A stretch of 42,210 bases of DNA from Caedibacter sp. 37-49 (GCA_001898725.1 MKUV01000008.1:1-42210); one strand, 5' to 3'. Shown: positions 7,709 through 17,486, counted from the first letter of the stretch. Numbers and translations are program-made. The notes: generated by a model from the letters alone, not told the origin.

Positions 7709-8491
7709 TTAAAACTCAACCATCATTCCGTCGTAGGCTGGCTCAATATGAAGTGGAAGCTCTTTCTTAAGGGTTTCATAATCAAGAGAAGGATTCATAT
7801 GCGTTAGAATTGCCTTCTTAGGTTTCATTTTCTCAATCCACTTTAAGGCCGCTTCTAGATGTAAATGTGAAGGTTTTGGTTCACGACTTAAGCAATCTAT
7901 CACCCAAATATCCAATCCTGTTAAACATTCTTGAGCACGCTCATCAAAATCAGTGACATCTGTAGAATAAGCCATCTTTCCAAAGCGATATCCTAATGAT
8001 GTTCCAACGCCATGCACTTGTATAAAACTGCTAATGGTAACCTCTTGCACTGAAAAATCCCCCTCAACAAAGTGGGGTTCTAAAATTTTGGGATATATAT
8101 AATGTTGTCCTCCTTCAAATAAATAAGCAAACCTTTCTTGAAGTGTTTCAATTGTTTCTTTATTGCCATAAATCGGGATGATTCTTTCTTTTCTTGCAAA
8201 AAATAAGGAGCGCAATTCATCAATTCCATAAGTGTGATCTGCATGATCATGGGTATATAAAACAGCATCAATGTCCTGGAGTCCAAATGTTAGAAACTGT
8301 TGCCGCAAATCTGGCGATGTATCGATAAGAAGTTTTTTTCCTTCATACTTAACAAATAAAGAAGCTCGCATTCTTCTATTCTTAGGATTATTGCTATCAC
8401 ATAGCCCCCAAAATCCTCCTAAGTGAGGACCTATGAGAGGAACTCCACCAGACGGTCCACATCCAAGGATAGTAAACTTATTCTGACTCAT
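7709..8491 (-). CDS. MBL-fold metallo-hydrolase, PhnP-like
   Basis: 260 aa from the ATG at 8491 (MSQNKFTILGCGPSGGVP). The metal site is THDHADHTYGID (HxHxDH), with further ligands in STDVTDF and near the C-terminal ILTHMNPSLDY. It resembles PhnP-like cyclic phosphodiesterases, but no phn genes are present; in alphaproteobacteria this type regularly follows tatD and its substrate is not known. The start overlaps the tatD end by 14 bases, so it is the last gene of the rlpA-to-MBL run. The frame is open to 8545, but that longer start adds a stretch without family similarity. Confidence 0.87.
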   Translation of the reverse strand: MSQNKFTILGCGPSGGVPLIGPHLGGFWGLCDSNNPKNRRMRASLFVKYEGKKLLIDTSPDLRQQFLTFGLQDIDAVLYTHDHADHTYGIDELRSLFFARKERIIPIYGNKETIETLQERFAYLFEGGQHYIYPKILEPHFVEGDFSVQEVTISSFIQVHGVGTSLGYRFGKMAYSTDVTDFDERAQECLTGLDIWVIDCLSREPKPSHLHLEAALKWIEKMKPKKAILTHMNPSLDYETLKKELPLHIEPAYDGMMVEF

Positions 8492-9278
8492 TTTTTTTTG
8501 CTTTAGAAAAAAGATTAAAAAAATTGCTTGTCGTTGCTTGAGCAAGATCTTCTAAAGATAAATTTTTTAAGTCTGCAACTTTCTCTGCAGTACGAATCAT
8601 CATAGCTGGTTCATTCCTCTTCCCCCGATAAGGAATCGGCGCTAAGAATGGTGCATCTGTCTCTAATAAGAGACGTTCTAAAGGAATCGTACGAACGACA
8701 TTTCTTAACTCTTCAGCTTTAGCGAAAGTCACGATTCCTGAGATTGAAATATAAAATCCCAAGGCTAACGCTTCGTCTGCCAACCATTGACTTCCTGTGA
8801 AGCAATGGATAACACCTTTCGCTTTTCCAGAAAACTTCTTAAGCAAATCAATTGTTTCTTTTTCAGCATCGCGCGTATGGATACTTAACGGTAGATCCAT
8901 TGTCACGGCCACGTCAATATGCGTTTCGAACATCTCTTGCTGTAATATACGAGGGCTATGTTCATAGTAAAAATCTAAACCTGCTTCTCCGATTCCAACA
9001 ACTTTTAGATGTTTCGTATACTCTTTAAGCCATAAATTAAGCTTATCTAATGAAAAATTTTTCAGTGTCTCTTCCGCTTCATGAGGATGAATTCCAATGG
9101 TACAAAAGACATTTTCGTACGCTTCTGTAAGCTTTACTAAAGAATGAGCCTCCTCCTCTTTCGTACAGATAGTTAAAAGAGTACCAATCTTTTCATCTTT
9201 TGCACGTTGAATAATAGCTTCAACCTCGCTTGAAAACTCAGCAAAATTTAGATGGCAGTGACTATCAACAAAATTCAT
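8478..9278 (-). CDS. tatD: TatD family metal-dependent deoxyribonuclease
   Basis: 266 aa. Begins at the metal motif FVDSHCHLNF; later LTICTKEEEAHSLV, GIGEAGLDFYYEHS (metal-binding Glu), IHTRDAEKET, GVIHCFTGS and LLLETDAPFLAP are all in the expected order. TatD enzymes are 3'-5' DNases with a TIM-barrel fold, acting in the cytoplasm on DNA ends or damaged DNA. The ATG at 9278 is chosen because AAGGA lies seven bases upstream; it overlaps the holB end by 14 bases. metG, which often sits between holB and tatD in this class, is absent. Confidence 0.93.
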   Translation of the reverse strand: MNFVDSHCHLNFAEFSSEVEAIIQRAKDEKIGTLLTICTKEEEAHSLVKLTEAYENVFCTIGIHPHEAEETLKNFSLDKLNLWLKEYTKHLKVVGIGEAGLDFYYEHSPRILQQEMFETHIDVAVTMDLPLSIHTRDAEKETIDLLKKFSGKAKGVIHCFTGSQWLADEALALGFYISISGIVTFAKAEELRNVVRTIPLERLLLETDAPFLAPIPYRGKRNEPAMMIRTAEKVADLKNLSLEDLAQATTSNFFNLFSKAKKNESE

Positions 9279-10338
9279 TCGCAATTCCTTCATTATAAGC
9301 ATTTGGTCCAAATACAATGCCTAACAATATAAAAGCTAAACAGTATTTCCGCTCAAGCCCAACAGCATGGGGATGATGATAAAAGAAATTTATCTTATGG
9401 TAATGTTGTACCCAAAATTTGACGGGGAAACGCTTAAAAATTTGAAGTTGTCTTTCGTCCCAGATCGACTTTTCGCCACTTTCCTGATGAATTTCAATGA
9501 GATAACTCCCAAGCCACCACGATATAAAATAACCAATTGCTCGATAGAGATCAAAACCCTTTTCAATTTTTACCTGTGTGTAATTTTCAACAAAAGTGAA
9601 TAAAAATGAATATTTTCCTGTGATCGCTGCTTGCAGCATATCGAAGAATTCTTGGTAGAATTGATGTCCTCCTAATTGCGAAAGTAAGATAGCTCTTCCA
9701 GGAGAACCCTCTGAAAATTTCATGAGTAAGGTAATCTCTTCCTCTGAAAAGAAATGATATTCCAAAAGGATCTTCTTTACGTCTTCCTTTTCTAACTTGT
9801 TAAAAACAATTCTTTGGCAACGGGATCTTAACGTTGGGAGGACTTGTTGTTCTTGAGAAGCACACAATATAAGCAGTGTTTTAGTCGGTGGTTCTTCTAA
9901 ACTTTTTAAAAGAGCATTTGCGGCTTTTCTACTTAGAAACTCAGCATCTTCAATAAGAACAACTCGCCATCCTCCCTCTAAAGGCGTAACCTGCAAAAAT
10001 TGAACAGTATTGCGAATTGCTTCAAGAGGAATTTCTTGATGAGGTTTTCCTTCTTCATTAAATCCCAATCTTATATGCTTAAAATCAGCATGGCTCCCTT
10101 GTAAAAGCCGTCGAAAAAGTGGATCTTCGATATCAATTTTTGCTGCCAACTCTTTCTTTCCAAAAAGAGCGTACGCAAGCTGGTACGCGAGCGTTGATTT
10201 TCCAATTCCTTTAGGACCTAAAAACAATAAGCCATGAGGAAGATTTTCTTTTTTAATCCGCTCATTAAGATTCTTAAGAATATCTTTGTGCCCCACAATA
10301 GGGATGAATTTATGAGAAGACATATTCCGATAAGACAT
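9265..10338 (-). CDS. holB: DNA polymerase III subunit delta'
   Basis: 357 aa, AAA+ clamp-loader subunit. Walker A is GPKGIGKST, then LLFLGPKG..LAYQLAYALFG, EIPLEAIRNTVQFL, the Walker B region VVLIEDAEFLSRKAANALLKSLEEPP and sensor-1 LILCASQEQQVLPTLRSRCQRI. With DnaX and HolA it loads the beta clamp at the replication fork. The ATG at 10338 directly follows the tmk stop; a second ATG at 10323 is possible. Placement between tmk and tatD is the standard arrangement. Confidence 0.93.
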   Translation of the reverse strand: MSYRNMSSHKFIPIVGHKDILKNLNERIKKENLPHGLLFLGPKGIGKSTLAYQLAYALFGKKELAAKIDIEDPLFRRLLQGSHADFKHIRLGFNEEGKPHQEIPLEAIRNTVQFLQVTPLEGGWRVVLIEDAEFLSRKAANALLKSLEEPPTKTLLILCASQEQQVLPTLRSRCQRIVFNKLEKEDVKKILLEYHFFSEEEITLLMKFSEGSPGRAILLSQLGGHQFYQEFFDMLQAAITGKYSFLFTFVENYTQVKIEKGFDLYRAIGYFISWWLGSYLIEIHQESGEKSIWDERQLQIFKRFPVKFWVQHYHKINFFYHHPHAVGLERKYCLAFILLGIVFGPNAYNEGIANEFC

Positions 10339-10965
10339 TTAAAAGAGGGCTTTCTGAACAATTGTAAGAATTGTTTCTTTAATTTGCAATTCTTCTCCTT
10401 CCGCTTCAACAATCTTACATCTTGAAGCATCAGATTCTGCGATTGCTAAAAATCCTTTTTGTATTTCTTTATGAAAATGTAATCCCATTTGTTCAAATCG
10501 ATCTTCATGATGAGATCGTTTTTGAGCGCGTTTCAAACCAACTTCAGGAGCAATGTTTAAGATAAGCGTAAGATCAGGAAAAATTCCTTCAGAAATAAAT
10601 TTATAGATAGTTTCAAGCTTTTCAAGGGCAACATGTTTCACGTATCCCTGATAAACAAGTGAAGAATCATAAAAACGATCACAAATAACCCAAATTCCTT
10701 CTTCTAAAGCTGGTTTGATTGTTTGAAGAATATGATCACGACGAGCTGCAGTAAAAAGTAGATACTCTGTTAAAGCATCCCAAGAATATGCTTCCCGGTC
10801 TACAAGCAGATTTCGAATTAATTCAGCTCCAGTGCTACCTCCTGGTTCCCTTGTCAGCAATACCTCTTTCCCCTGCGATTGGAGAAATTCTTTTATATAT
10901 TTTGCCTGTGTCGTTTTGCCAGCACCTTCTCCACCTTCAAGTGTAATAAATTTACCAAGCCCCAT
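10339..10965 (-). CDS. tmk: Thymidylate kinase
   Basis: 208 aa. Phosphorylates dTMP to dTDP in the cytoplasm. P-loop TLEGGEGAGKTTQA, the LTREPGGSTGAELIR loop, the DR motif in CDRFYDSSLVYQGY and the LID region KRAQKRSHHEDRFE are all present. It lies two bases after the D,D-carboxypeptidase stop and is followed at once by holB, giving the tmk-holB pair seen across proteobacteria. Confidence 0.96.
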   Translation of the reverse strand: MGLGKFITLEGGEGAGKTTQAKYIKEFLQSQGKEVLLTREPGGSTGAELIRNLLVDREAYSWDALTEYLLFTAARRDHILQTIKPALEEGIWVICDRFYDSSLVYQGYVKHVALEKLETIYKFISEGIFPDLTLILNIAPEVGLKRAQKRSHHEDRFEQMGLHFHKEIQKGFLAIAESDASRCKIVEAEGEELQIKETILTIVQKALF

Positions 10966-10967
10966 TC

Positions 10968-12104
10968 TTAGTTATGCCCAAAAAGAAGATAGTAAAAAGC
11001 GGCCTTGATACGTGCAATAAAACCTATCTTCTCAACTGCATTCGTTGCAACTAAAGGAATTTCTCTCTCTTTGTTCTGTGGAAGCTTGATAATTAATGTA
11101 CCAAGCCTTTGGCCTGCCTTAATAGGTGCCGCTATCGGAGAATGGTATTTTACTTCCATTTTTAAATTTTTGCTTTCATGACGAGGAAGTGTGACATAGA
11201 CATCTTGTTCAACAGCCATTTCAACCGTCGGTCGATTTCCTAACCATACGTCAGCCTTTTGAACACTCTCTGAAGCTTTAAATAGCAATGGGCTAATAAA
11301 GTAAGCAAAGCCCCATCGCATTAATGTCTCTGCATCTTTCGCTCGTTCTTTCTTTGAGCTTGCCCCATTGATTACCATAATAAGACGCCGCCCTTGTTGT
11401 ACGGCAGAAGCAACAAGCCCATACCCTCCTTCTTCTGTACTTCCTGTTTTTAAGCCATCACATTCTGGCATAGTGTATAGTAAAGGATTACGGTTCATTT
11501 GACGAATTCCCCCATAAACAAAAGCCATTTCCTTATAAAAAGGATAATATTCTGGAAAATTTTCAATGGTTTTTTTAGCAATACAAGCTAAATCTCGGGG
11601 TGTTGAATAATGATTTTCATCTGGCCAACCTGTTGCATTCATAAAGTTTGAATTATTAGCCCCGAGTTCGCGTGCTTTATGCGTCATTTGTGTAGCAAAG
11701 GCTTCTTCACTTCCTGAAATACCTTCTGCCAGAACAATTGAAGCATCGTTCCCTGATTGAACAATAACACCTCGTATAAGGTCTTCAACTTTTACTTGTT
11801 CTCCAACCTTCACAAACATTTTTGACCCTTGTTTTCGCCAAGCTTTTTCGCTAACGACGAATAGATCTTCCATTTTAAGGCGTCCGGCTTTTAATTCTTC
11901 AAAAATTAAATACATCGTCAATATTTTGGTCATTGAAGAAGGAAGCATTTTCTCATCAGCTCCCTTATTAAACAAAACTTGGTCTGTCGTTGTATCAATT
12001 AAGATGGCTTGTGTAGAGTCAAGAGACAAGCCTTCTTCAGCATGTACAGCAATTTTTCCTAAAAGAACGAATACGATAAGACATAAAAATTTTTTATTTT
12101 TCAT
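10968..12104 (-). CDS. D-alanyl-D-alanine carboxypeptidase (PBP5/6-like)
   Basis: 378 aa. Sec signal peptide (KNKKFLCLIVFVLL...AVHA, cut near residue 22). Penicillin-binding motifs: SxxK as SMTK (Ser57, nucleophile), SxN as SGN (117-119) and KTG (219-221). The C-terminal domain ends with a hydrophobic and amphipathic stretch (IGFIARIKAAFYYLLFGHN) that would anchor it to the outer face of the inner membrane. It trims the terminal D-Ala of peptidoglycan pentapeptides. The start at 12104 has ATGGAT upstream; in-frame ATGs at 12116 and 12128 lie in or near the rlpA end. Follows rlpA with a 5-base overlap. Confidence 0.93.
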   Translation of the reverse strand: MKNKKFLCLIVFVLLGKIAVHAEEGLSLDSTQAILIDTTTDQVLFNKGADEKMLPSSMTKILTMYLIFEELKAGRLKMEDLFVVSEKAWRKQGSKMFVKVGEQVKVEDLIRGVIVQSGNDASIVLAEGISGSEEAFATQMTHKARELGANNSNFMNATGWPDENHYSTPRDLACIAKKTIENFPEYYPFYKEMAFVYGGIRQMNRNPLLYTMPECDGLKTGSTEEGGYGLVASAVQQGRRLIMVINGASSKKERAKDAETLMRWGFAYFISPLLFKASESVQKADVWLGNRPTVEMAVEQDVYVTLPRHESKNLKMEVKYHSPIAAPIKAGQRLGTLIIKLPQNKEREIPLVATNAVEKIGFIARIKAAFYYLLFGHN

Positions 12105-12108
12105 TATT

Positions 12109-13245
12109 CTATCCATTAAACACAACAATTGAATTCTTAGGCATGGAACACTTTATCATTTTAATATGATTAGCAACTTGCTCTGCTTGCATCCCATTAT
12201 GGCAGGGTCCTACAACAACTCGGTATAGTTGCTTTTTACTAAACTTTACAGATTCAAGACGCACAGGCATTGAATTTATAGTTCTTTCAATCAACATTTT
12301 AGCTTGTTGAGCTTGTTGAGGATATGTAAAGGTTCCTGCTTGAACAAACACACCTTTATTAAGTGCTTTGTTAAGATTTTTTTGAAGAGGTCTTCTCATA
12401 GTATCTTGTTTACAAGGATTAAAAGAAGCCGTGTTATACGTTTCAGAAGAAACATTTTTTGATGAAGAAACAGGATAATTTACTCTTTGAATAGCGCCGT
12501 TAGGCGTTACTGGTCTTTTCACTTTATGTTCAACTTCTTGAGAAAACTCTGCTATTTCATCTTTTAAAGCCAATAAAATAGATTCATGATTTTGAGGCGT
12601 AATAGGTGCCGGAGTTTGCGGTTTCGGTTTTTGTTTCTGTGATGGAATATTTTGAGCAAGCAAAGTTTGCTGAGTTAAATCGGGGTCAACCTCATTCGTA
12701 TGGCCTTGAACAAGTATCATCGTTTCTGGCATCAATGTTTTGATATGTACTTTTGCAGTTCCTTGCCTATAAAATCCCAACAATTGAGCTGTACGTCTTG
12801 AAACATCAATTATGCGACCATCAATGAAAGGTCCCCTATCGTTTACCTTTACTTTTAGACTTCTTCCGTTTTCTAAATTTGTTATTTGTAAAACACAAGG
12901 AATCGGCGCTGTTTTATGAGCAGCGCTCACTTCATTCATATCAAAAATTTCACCATTTGAAGTCTTTCTGCCATGGAATACATCAGTTCCACCATAATAT
13001 GATGCTATACCTTCTTCATTAATATGATAATGCGGTTGAGGCGTATACCAGACCCCTTTAATCTGATAAGGCTTATTATAAGCCTTTTTTGAAAAATTCG
13101 GATGAACCCGCGAGCTCGCAGATAGTGTCTCAAGGTCATCAGAACCTCCTCCGCATCCAACTAAAAATAACGTCGCAAGCATTAATAGTTTATGTCCAAA
13201 TATGCTTGCAAAACGCTTACATTTAGTACTGATGACCAATTGCAT
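12109..13245 (-). CDS. rlpA: RlpA-like septal ring lytic transglycosylase (lipoprotein)
   Basis: 378 aa outer-membrane lipoprotein. Lipobox LVGC in the N-terminus (LATLFLVGCGGG). The double-psi beta-barrel domain is seen from GIASYYGGTDVFHGRKTSNG through KVNDRGPFIDGRIIDVS (catalytic Asp in NDRGPF). A Pro/Gln/Lys-rich linker follows, and a C-terminal SPOR domain (GVFVQAGTFTYPQQAQQAK ... RVVVGPC) that binds denuded glycan at the septum. RlpA cuts naked glycan strands during division. It heads the rlpA-dac-tmk-holB run. Confidence 0.92.
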   Translation of the reverse strand: MQLVISTKCKRFASIFGHKLLMLATLFLVGCGGGSDDLETLSASSRVHPNFSKKAYNKPYQIKGVWYTPQPHYHINEEGIASYYGGTDVFHGRKTSNGEIFDMNEVSAAHKTAPIPCVLQITNLENGRSLKVKVNDRGPFIDGRIIDVSRRTAQLLGFYRQGTAKVHIKTLMPETMILVQGHTNEVDPDLTQQTLLAQNIPSQKQKPKPQTPAPITPQNHESILLALKDEIAEFSQEVEHKVKRPVTPNGAIQRVNYPVSSSKNVSSETYNTASFNPCKQDTMRRPLQKNLNKALNKGVFVQAGTFTYPQQAQQAKMLIERTINSMPVRLESVKFSKKQLYRVVVGPCHNGMQAEQVANHIKMIKCSMPKNSIVVFNG

Positions 13246-13308
13246 TAATCTAGCCTCATATATAGCATTAAATTTTATTTCTCTAAACCTTGAATGAACT
13301 CAACACTT

Positions 13309-14106
13309 TTAATCAGGTTGTGGCAAGAACTCATCTGTATATCCAAAAAGATATCCTGTGATTAACCCTGCCCACTCTCTCATACTATTCCACCAAGCAT
13401 GAAAGCCTCGATAAATACTTAGATTAAATGACCAACTATAATCCCCTCTTGTATGGTAATCCACTGGATAGGGTATTATATTCCAGCCTACTTTTTTAAA
13501 GAGAGCAACCGCGCGTGGCATGTGAATTGCAGAAGTGACTAGAACCCATTTATCTGTCGAGCTAGGCTTGATGATTTCATGGGTGAATTGAGCGTTCTCA
13601 ATCGTATTTTTTGATTTATCCTCCAGAATAATTCTTTTCGGATCAATCCCTAAACGAATAAATACTTCTTTAGCAAAAGCAGCTTCTGTTTCCTTGCCGA
13701 TCAATTGATGACCACCACCGCTAAATAAAATAGGCAGATGCGGATATTGAAATGCTAACTCAGCAAATTGAATCATACGTCCCCCTGCTTGGTTATATGA
13801 AGCAACTTTGCGGGCATTAGAAACCGGCATATCAACACTTCCACCAAGCAAGATAAGTCCTTTTACATCTTCAGAAATATGAAGAGGCTGCTTAAAACGA
13901 TTCTCTAAAAACGTGGCTGACCACTGACCAAAGGGTAGAAAGACCATAATCACTAATATAAACTCAGTTACGAATAAAATCCGACGTCCCCAGAAACTCC
14001 ATCGAGTCGCTAATAGATTAACGCCCAACATGATAAGGACGAATAAGATAACATCAAAATTAATAATATAGCTGAAGACGTTGTAAAGTAGATCGTAAAG
14101 CATCAT
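13309..14106 (-). CDS. YdcF/ElyC family membrane protein (DUF218)
   Basis: 265 aa. Two N-terminal membrane segments (about 15-33 and 42-60), then a DUF218 domain: GLILLGGSVDMPVS, LPILFSGGGHQ, EAAFAKEVFIRLGI, ILEDKSKNTIENA (conserved Glu/Ser/Asn) and LVTSAIHMPRAVALFKKVGWN. ElyC of E. coli works in envelope biogenesis and lipid-carrier use; SanA and YdcF are relatives of unclear function. The exact role here is not fixed by sequence. ATG at 14106 has TTAGGAA upstream and a good promoter. Confidence 0.88.
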   Translation of the reverse strand: MMLYDLLYNVFSYIINFDVILFVLIMLGVNLLATRWSFWGRRILFVTEFILVIMVFLPFGQWSATFLENRFKQPLHISEDVKGLILLGGSVDMPVSNARKVASYNQAGGRMIQFAELAFQYPHLPILFSGGGHQLIGKETEAAFAKEVFIRLGIDPKRIILEDKSKNTIENAQFTHEIIKPSSTDKWVLVTSAIHMPRAVALFKKVGWNIIPYPVDYHTRGDYSWSFNLSIYRGFHAWWNSMREWAGLITGYLFGYTDEFLPQPD

Positions 14107-14125
14107 TTTTTCCTAATTTTTATGT

Positions 14126-14154
14126 AAAATACTTAACATTCTAGGCGTTTTCAA
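14126..14154 (-). promoter_or_regulatory. Sigma70-type promoter of the YdcF-like gene
   Basis: On the minus strand TTGAAA (5 of 6), a 17-base spacer, then TATTTT (4 of 6), about 20 bases upstream of the start codon. It lies in the divergent region shared with sfsA, for which no clear promoter was found. Confidence 0.5.
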
Positions 14155-14292
14155 GCATTTTGCAAGTCGTTCTTTAGCTAAATATGCTATTTACTCTTTC
14201 TTCCCAATAACGATTAAGCGATTTTATGGTTCTGTCTCTTCTCAAAGTTACTAAGATATGATATGAGAGAAGTTTAAAAATTGAAGGATTCT

Positions 14293-14994
14293 ATGAAGTT
14301 TAAGGTACCTTTACTTGAAGGTGTATTGTTGAAGCGTTACAAACGTTTTCTTGCAGATGTGCGTCTTCAAGATGGTCGCGAAATTACTGCTCATTGTCCG
14401 AACCCTGGTGCTATGTTAGATATTGTAAGTCCTGGCTTACCTGTATGGCTTACAGCTTATCCTATTGAGAGTTCACGCAAATTGAAATTTACGTGGGAGA
14501 TTGTTAAGCATAACGGCATTTTCATTGGTGTTAACACAAATCATCCCAATAATATTGTAGAAGAAGCGCTTCAAATAAAAAAAATCCCTGAATTTGCTGC
14601 TTACTCCTTATGGAGAAGAGAAGTAAAATATGGTATAAATAGTCGTATTGATTTTCTTCTTGAAGATCCGCATCTCCCACCATGTTATCTTGAAGTTAAA
14701 AACGTTCATCTGAAGCGTGACGGCTATGTACAATTCCCAGATTCTATTACTTTGCGTGGTACGAAACACCTAAAAGAATTAGAAGCGATCAAACAGCAAG
14801 GAGCCAGAGCCGTTATTTTATATGTTGTACAACGAGATGACTGTGATCGTTTCAAACCTGCTGACAACATTGATCCAGTCTACGCAAGAACTGCTTATAA
14901 TGCTAAGTTACACGGCGTAGAAACATTATGCTATAATTGCTGTGTTACGCCCCAAGAAATCTTTCTCAACAAACAAATTACAGTAGAACTATGA
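14293..14994 (+). CDS. sfsA: SfsA family DNA-binding/nuclease-like protein
   Basis: 233 aa from the ATG at 14293, which has AAGGA five bases upstream; an in-frame TTG at 14281 is the longer alternative. Family marks: VLLKRYKRFLADVRL, TAHCPNPGAMLD, RIDFLLED, CYLEVKNVHLKRDGYVQFPDS (nuclease-like core with the E-x-K pair) and a Cys-containing C-terminus. E. coli SfsA was described as a sugar-fermentation stimulation protein; the fold is nuclease-like and the true role is unclear. It overlaps map by the sequence ATGA, so the two are translationally coupled. Confidence 0.93.
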   Translation: MKFKVPLLEGVLLKRYKRFLADVRLQDGREITAHCPNPGAMLDIVSPGLPVWLTAYPIESSRKLKFTWEIVKHNGIFIGVNTNHPNNIVEEALQIKKIPEFAAYSLWRREVKYGINSRIDFLLEDPHLPPCYLEVKNVHLKRDGYVQFPDSITLRGTKHLKELEAIKQQGARAVILYVVQRDDCDRFKPADNIDPVYARTAYNAKLHGVETLCYNCCVTPQEIFLNKQITVEL

Positions 14995-15791
14995 CTTTAC
15001 AACAAACAATTTCTCCTCATGACTTTACTCTTCATCAAGGCCAGAAAATACCTCTTTATAAGCAAGAAGGGTTTGAAGGTATGAGGAAAGCTGGACGAAT
15101 TGCTGCCCGTACACTCGATTTTATAACACCTTATGTTAAACCAGGCGTTTCTACAGGAAAAATAGACCAACTTTGCCATGATTTTATGATTAGTCATGGA
15201 GCAATCCCTGCGACTTTAGGATATAAAGGTTATACAAAATCTTGTTGTACCTCTGTGAATCATGTCGTTTGCCATGGTATTCCAAGTGATGAAAAAATTT
15301 TAAAAGAAGGTGACATTATAAATATTGATGTCACAGCAATTGTTGATGGATGGTATGGTGATACTTCTCGTATGTTTGCCGTAGGTAAAATTAGCATTCT
15401 CGCTCAAAAACTTATTGATGTTACTTACCAAGCTTTTTCTGAAGCGATCAGCATTGTCAAACCAGGAATTACGCTCGGAGACATAGGATATACTATTCAA
15501 AAAATTGCTGAATCCAATCGTTTTTCAGTTGTACGAGATTTTTGCGGCCATGGATTAGGGCAATCTTTTCATACTGCTCCTGAAGTGCTTCATTTTGGCT
15601 CTCCAGGAGAAGGACTTGTTCTTCAAGAAGGAATGTTTTTCACAATAGAACCGATGATTAATGCAGGTCACTATGCTGTAAAAATTCTCAGCGATGGTTG
15701 GACAGCTGTCACACGAGATAAATCACTTTCAGCGCAATTTGAACATTCAATTGGTGTCACAGCAACAGGACATGAGATTTTTACACTTTGA
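14991..15791 (+). CDS. map: Type I methionine aminopeptidase
   Basis: 266 aa. Removes the initiator Met from nascent proteins in the cytoplasm. Metal ligands occur in order: IDVTAIVDGWYGDTSRMF (two Asp), GHGLGQSFHTAPEVLHF (His), MFFTIEPMI (Glu) and AQFEHSIGVT (Glu). The substrate-pocket motif SVNHVVCHGIP is present. The start at 14991 overlaps the sfsA stop (ATGA). It ends seven bases before the convergent RNase J stop, with no visible terminator between. Confidence 0.96.
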   Translation: MTLQQTISPHDFTLHQGQKIPLYKQEGFEGMRKAGRIAARTLDFITPYVKPGVSTGKIDQLCHDFMISHGAIPATLGYKGYTKSCCTSVNHVVCHGIPSDEKILKEGDIINIDVTAIVDGWYGDTSRMFAVGKISILAQKLIDVTYQAFSEAISIVKPGITLGDIGYTIQKIAESNRFSVVRDFCGHGLGQSFHTAPEVLHFGSPGEGLVLQEGMFFTIEPMINAGHYAVKILSDGWTAVTRDKSLSAQFEHSIGVTATGHEIFTL

Positions 15792-15797
15792 GAATAA

Positions 15798-17486
15798 CTA
15801 ACGAGAGACTACGTGAACCATTGTTAAAGGTTTTTTCCCCCGTAACTCATTTATTGCACGACGAGCAGCAATTCTAATCATTTCTGAAATCACTTCTTCT
15901 TTATACCAATCTTCAGGAGGCATGACATCAAAGACAGATTCGATTTGCTTTTCAATGGCTTGTATCGTTGCTTCTTCAGCAGTTTCTTCTGCAATTCCCA
16001 ATAAAGTTACATGGGGACGTCCGTATGCTTGCTCATCTGGATTAAGAACAAGTGTTATAAATACGGCACCTGTTGCCATAAGTTTTGCACGTTCTTTCAT
16101 TTGAGCACTAAACAATGGAACGACAACATTTCCATCAAGTGCCAACCTCCCGTGTGGAATTTTTGCTATTACTTGAGGCTCTCCAGATGTAAGATTAATA
16201 AGACTTCCATTAGAAGGAATGATAACTTTTTTTACCCCCAATGCTTGGGCATATCTAGCTTGTTCTCGTAAATGCGCAGGTTCACCATGTACAGGAACAA
16301 CAATGAGAGGCCGTACCCAAGAATACATTTCTTTTAGGTCCTCGCGCGCGGGATGTCCAGAAACATGAATCCCTTCAATTTCATCAGCATGAATTACAGT
16401 GACACCCAAATCATATAATTGCTCTTGGATTCCTTTTACAGAAACTTCATTTCCAGGAATCATACGAGCCGAAAAAATCACTGTATCTCCAGCACTTAGC
16501 TTTAATCTTGGATGCCCATTAGATGACATTCGTGCGAGAGCAGACCGAGCTTCTCCTTGAGAACCAGTTGAAATCAATACTATTTTATTTCGATCTAAAT
16601 TCTGACTTTCTTCTTCCGTCAAAAATGGTGGTAAATCTTTTAAATACCCAAGCTCTCTCGCAGCTTTTTCCATCCGAATCATCGACCGCCCTACGAGAAC
16701 AGGAACACGCCCAGCCTCCTGAGCTGCGATTGCACAGCTTGCAAGACGTGCAACATTACTTGCAAAACAAGCGATAACAATTCGTCCTTCAGGATATTGT
16801 TTTACTAAGCTTATAAGCTGCTTCCGTACTGAGGCTTCAGATTCAGTTTTTCCTTCAATAAAAACATTCGTTGAATCACAGACAAGCGCTAATACGCCTT
16901 CATCTCCAAAATTCTTTAAAGCTTGAGTATCCGTTTTCTTCCCAATCAACGGCTCAGGATCTAGCTTCCAATCACCCGTATGAATAACCGTTCCTACTTT
17001 TGTTTTTATAGCTAATGCATTCGGCTCAGGTATAGAGTGAGTGAGACTAATAAAATTAATTTTAAAAGGATCTAAATTTAACTCACCATTAAGAGGAATT
17101 TCAATAATTGAAACTTTATCTACAAGCTCAACCTCTTTTAATTTTTCTCTTAAAATACGTGCCGTAAAAGGCGTTGCATACACTGGACATAATAACTTTT
17201 CCCATAGATAAGGAATAGCGCCAATATGATCTTCATGTGCATGTGTTACCACTAAGCCTAATAAATCTTTGCGTCGTTCAACAATAAAATTAATCTCAGG
17301 CATAATGATTTCAATACCAAGTTGGTCGCCAAAAGTAATACCACAATCAACCATCAACCACTTTTTCTGGAACCCATACAAATTTAGGTTCATACCAATC
17401 TCATTACATCCACCTAAAGGAAGAAATAAGAGGTCGTTTGGTGTATACTGAAAAGTTTCTTGTTCGTTTTTATTTATTTCGCTCAT
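15798..17486 (-). CDS. rnj: Ribonuclease J
   Basis: 562 aa, beta-CASP metallo-beta-lactamase RNase with 5'-3' exo- and endo-activity in mRNA turnover and rRNA processing. The active site is THAHEDHIGAIPYL, with IHTGDWKLDP and the beta-CASP motifs CFASNVARL, GSQGEARSAL and VHGEPAHLREQA. The C-terminal domain ends ARRAINELRGKKPLTMVHVVSR. The ATG at 17486 (before SEINKNEQE) overlaps coaX by 17 bases; an ATG at 17504 is an alternative and neither has a strong Shine-Dalgarno. Last gene of the nuoJ-to-rnj run. Confidence 0.95.
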   Translation of the reverse strand: MSEINKNEQETFQYTPNDLLFLPLGGCNEIGMNLNLYGFQKKWLMVDCGITFGDQLGIEIIMPEINFIVERRKDLLGLVVTHAHEDHIGAIPYLWEKLLCPVYATPFTARILREKLKEVELVDKVSIIEIPLNGELNLDPFKINFISLTHSIPEPNALAIKTKVGTVIHTGDWKLDPEPLIGKKTDTQALKNFGDEGVLALVCDSTNVFIEGKTESEASVRKQLISLVKQYPEGRIVIACFASNVARLASCAIAAQEAGRVPVLVGRSMIRMEKAARELGYLKDLPPFLTEEESQNLDRNKIVLISTGSQGEARSALARMSSNGHPRLKLSAGDTVIFSARMIPGNEVSVKGIQEQLYDLGVTVIHADEIEGIHVSGHPAREDLKEMYSWVRPLIVVPVHGEPAHLREQARYAQALGVKKVIIPSNGSLINLTSGEPQVIAKIPHGRLALDGNVVVPLFSAQMKERAKLMATGAVFITLVLNPDEQAYGRPHVTLLGIAEETAEEATIQAIEKQIESVFDVMPPEDWYKEEVISEMIRIAARRAINELRGKKPLTMVHVVSR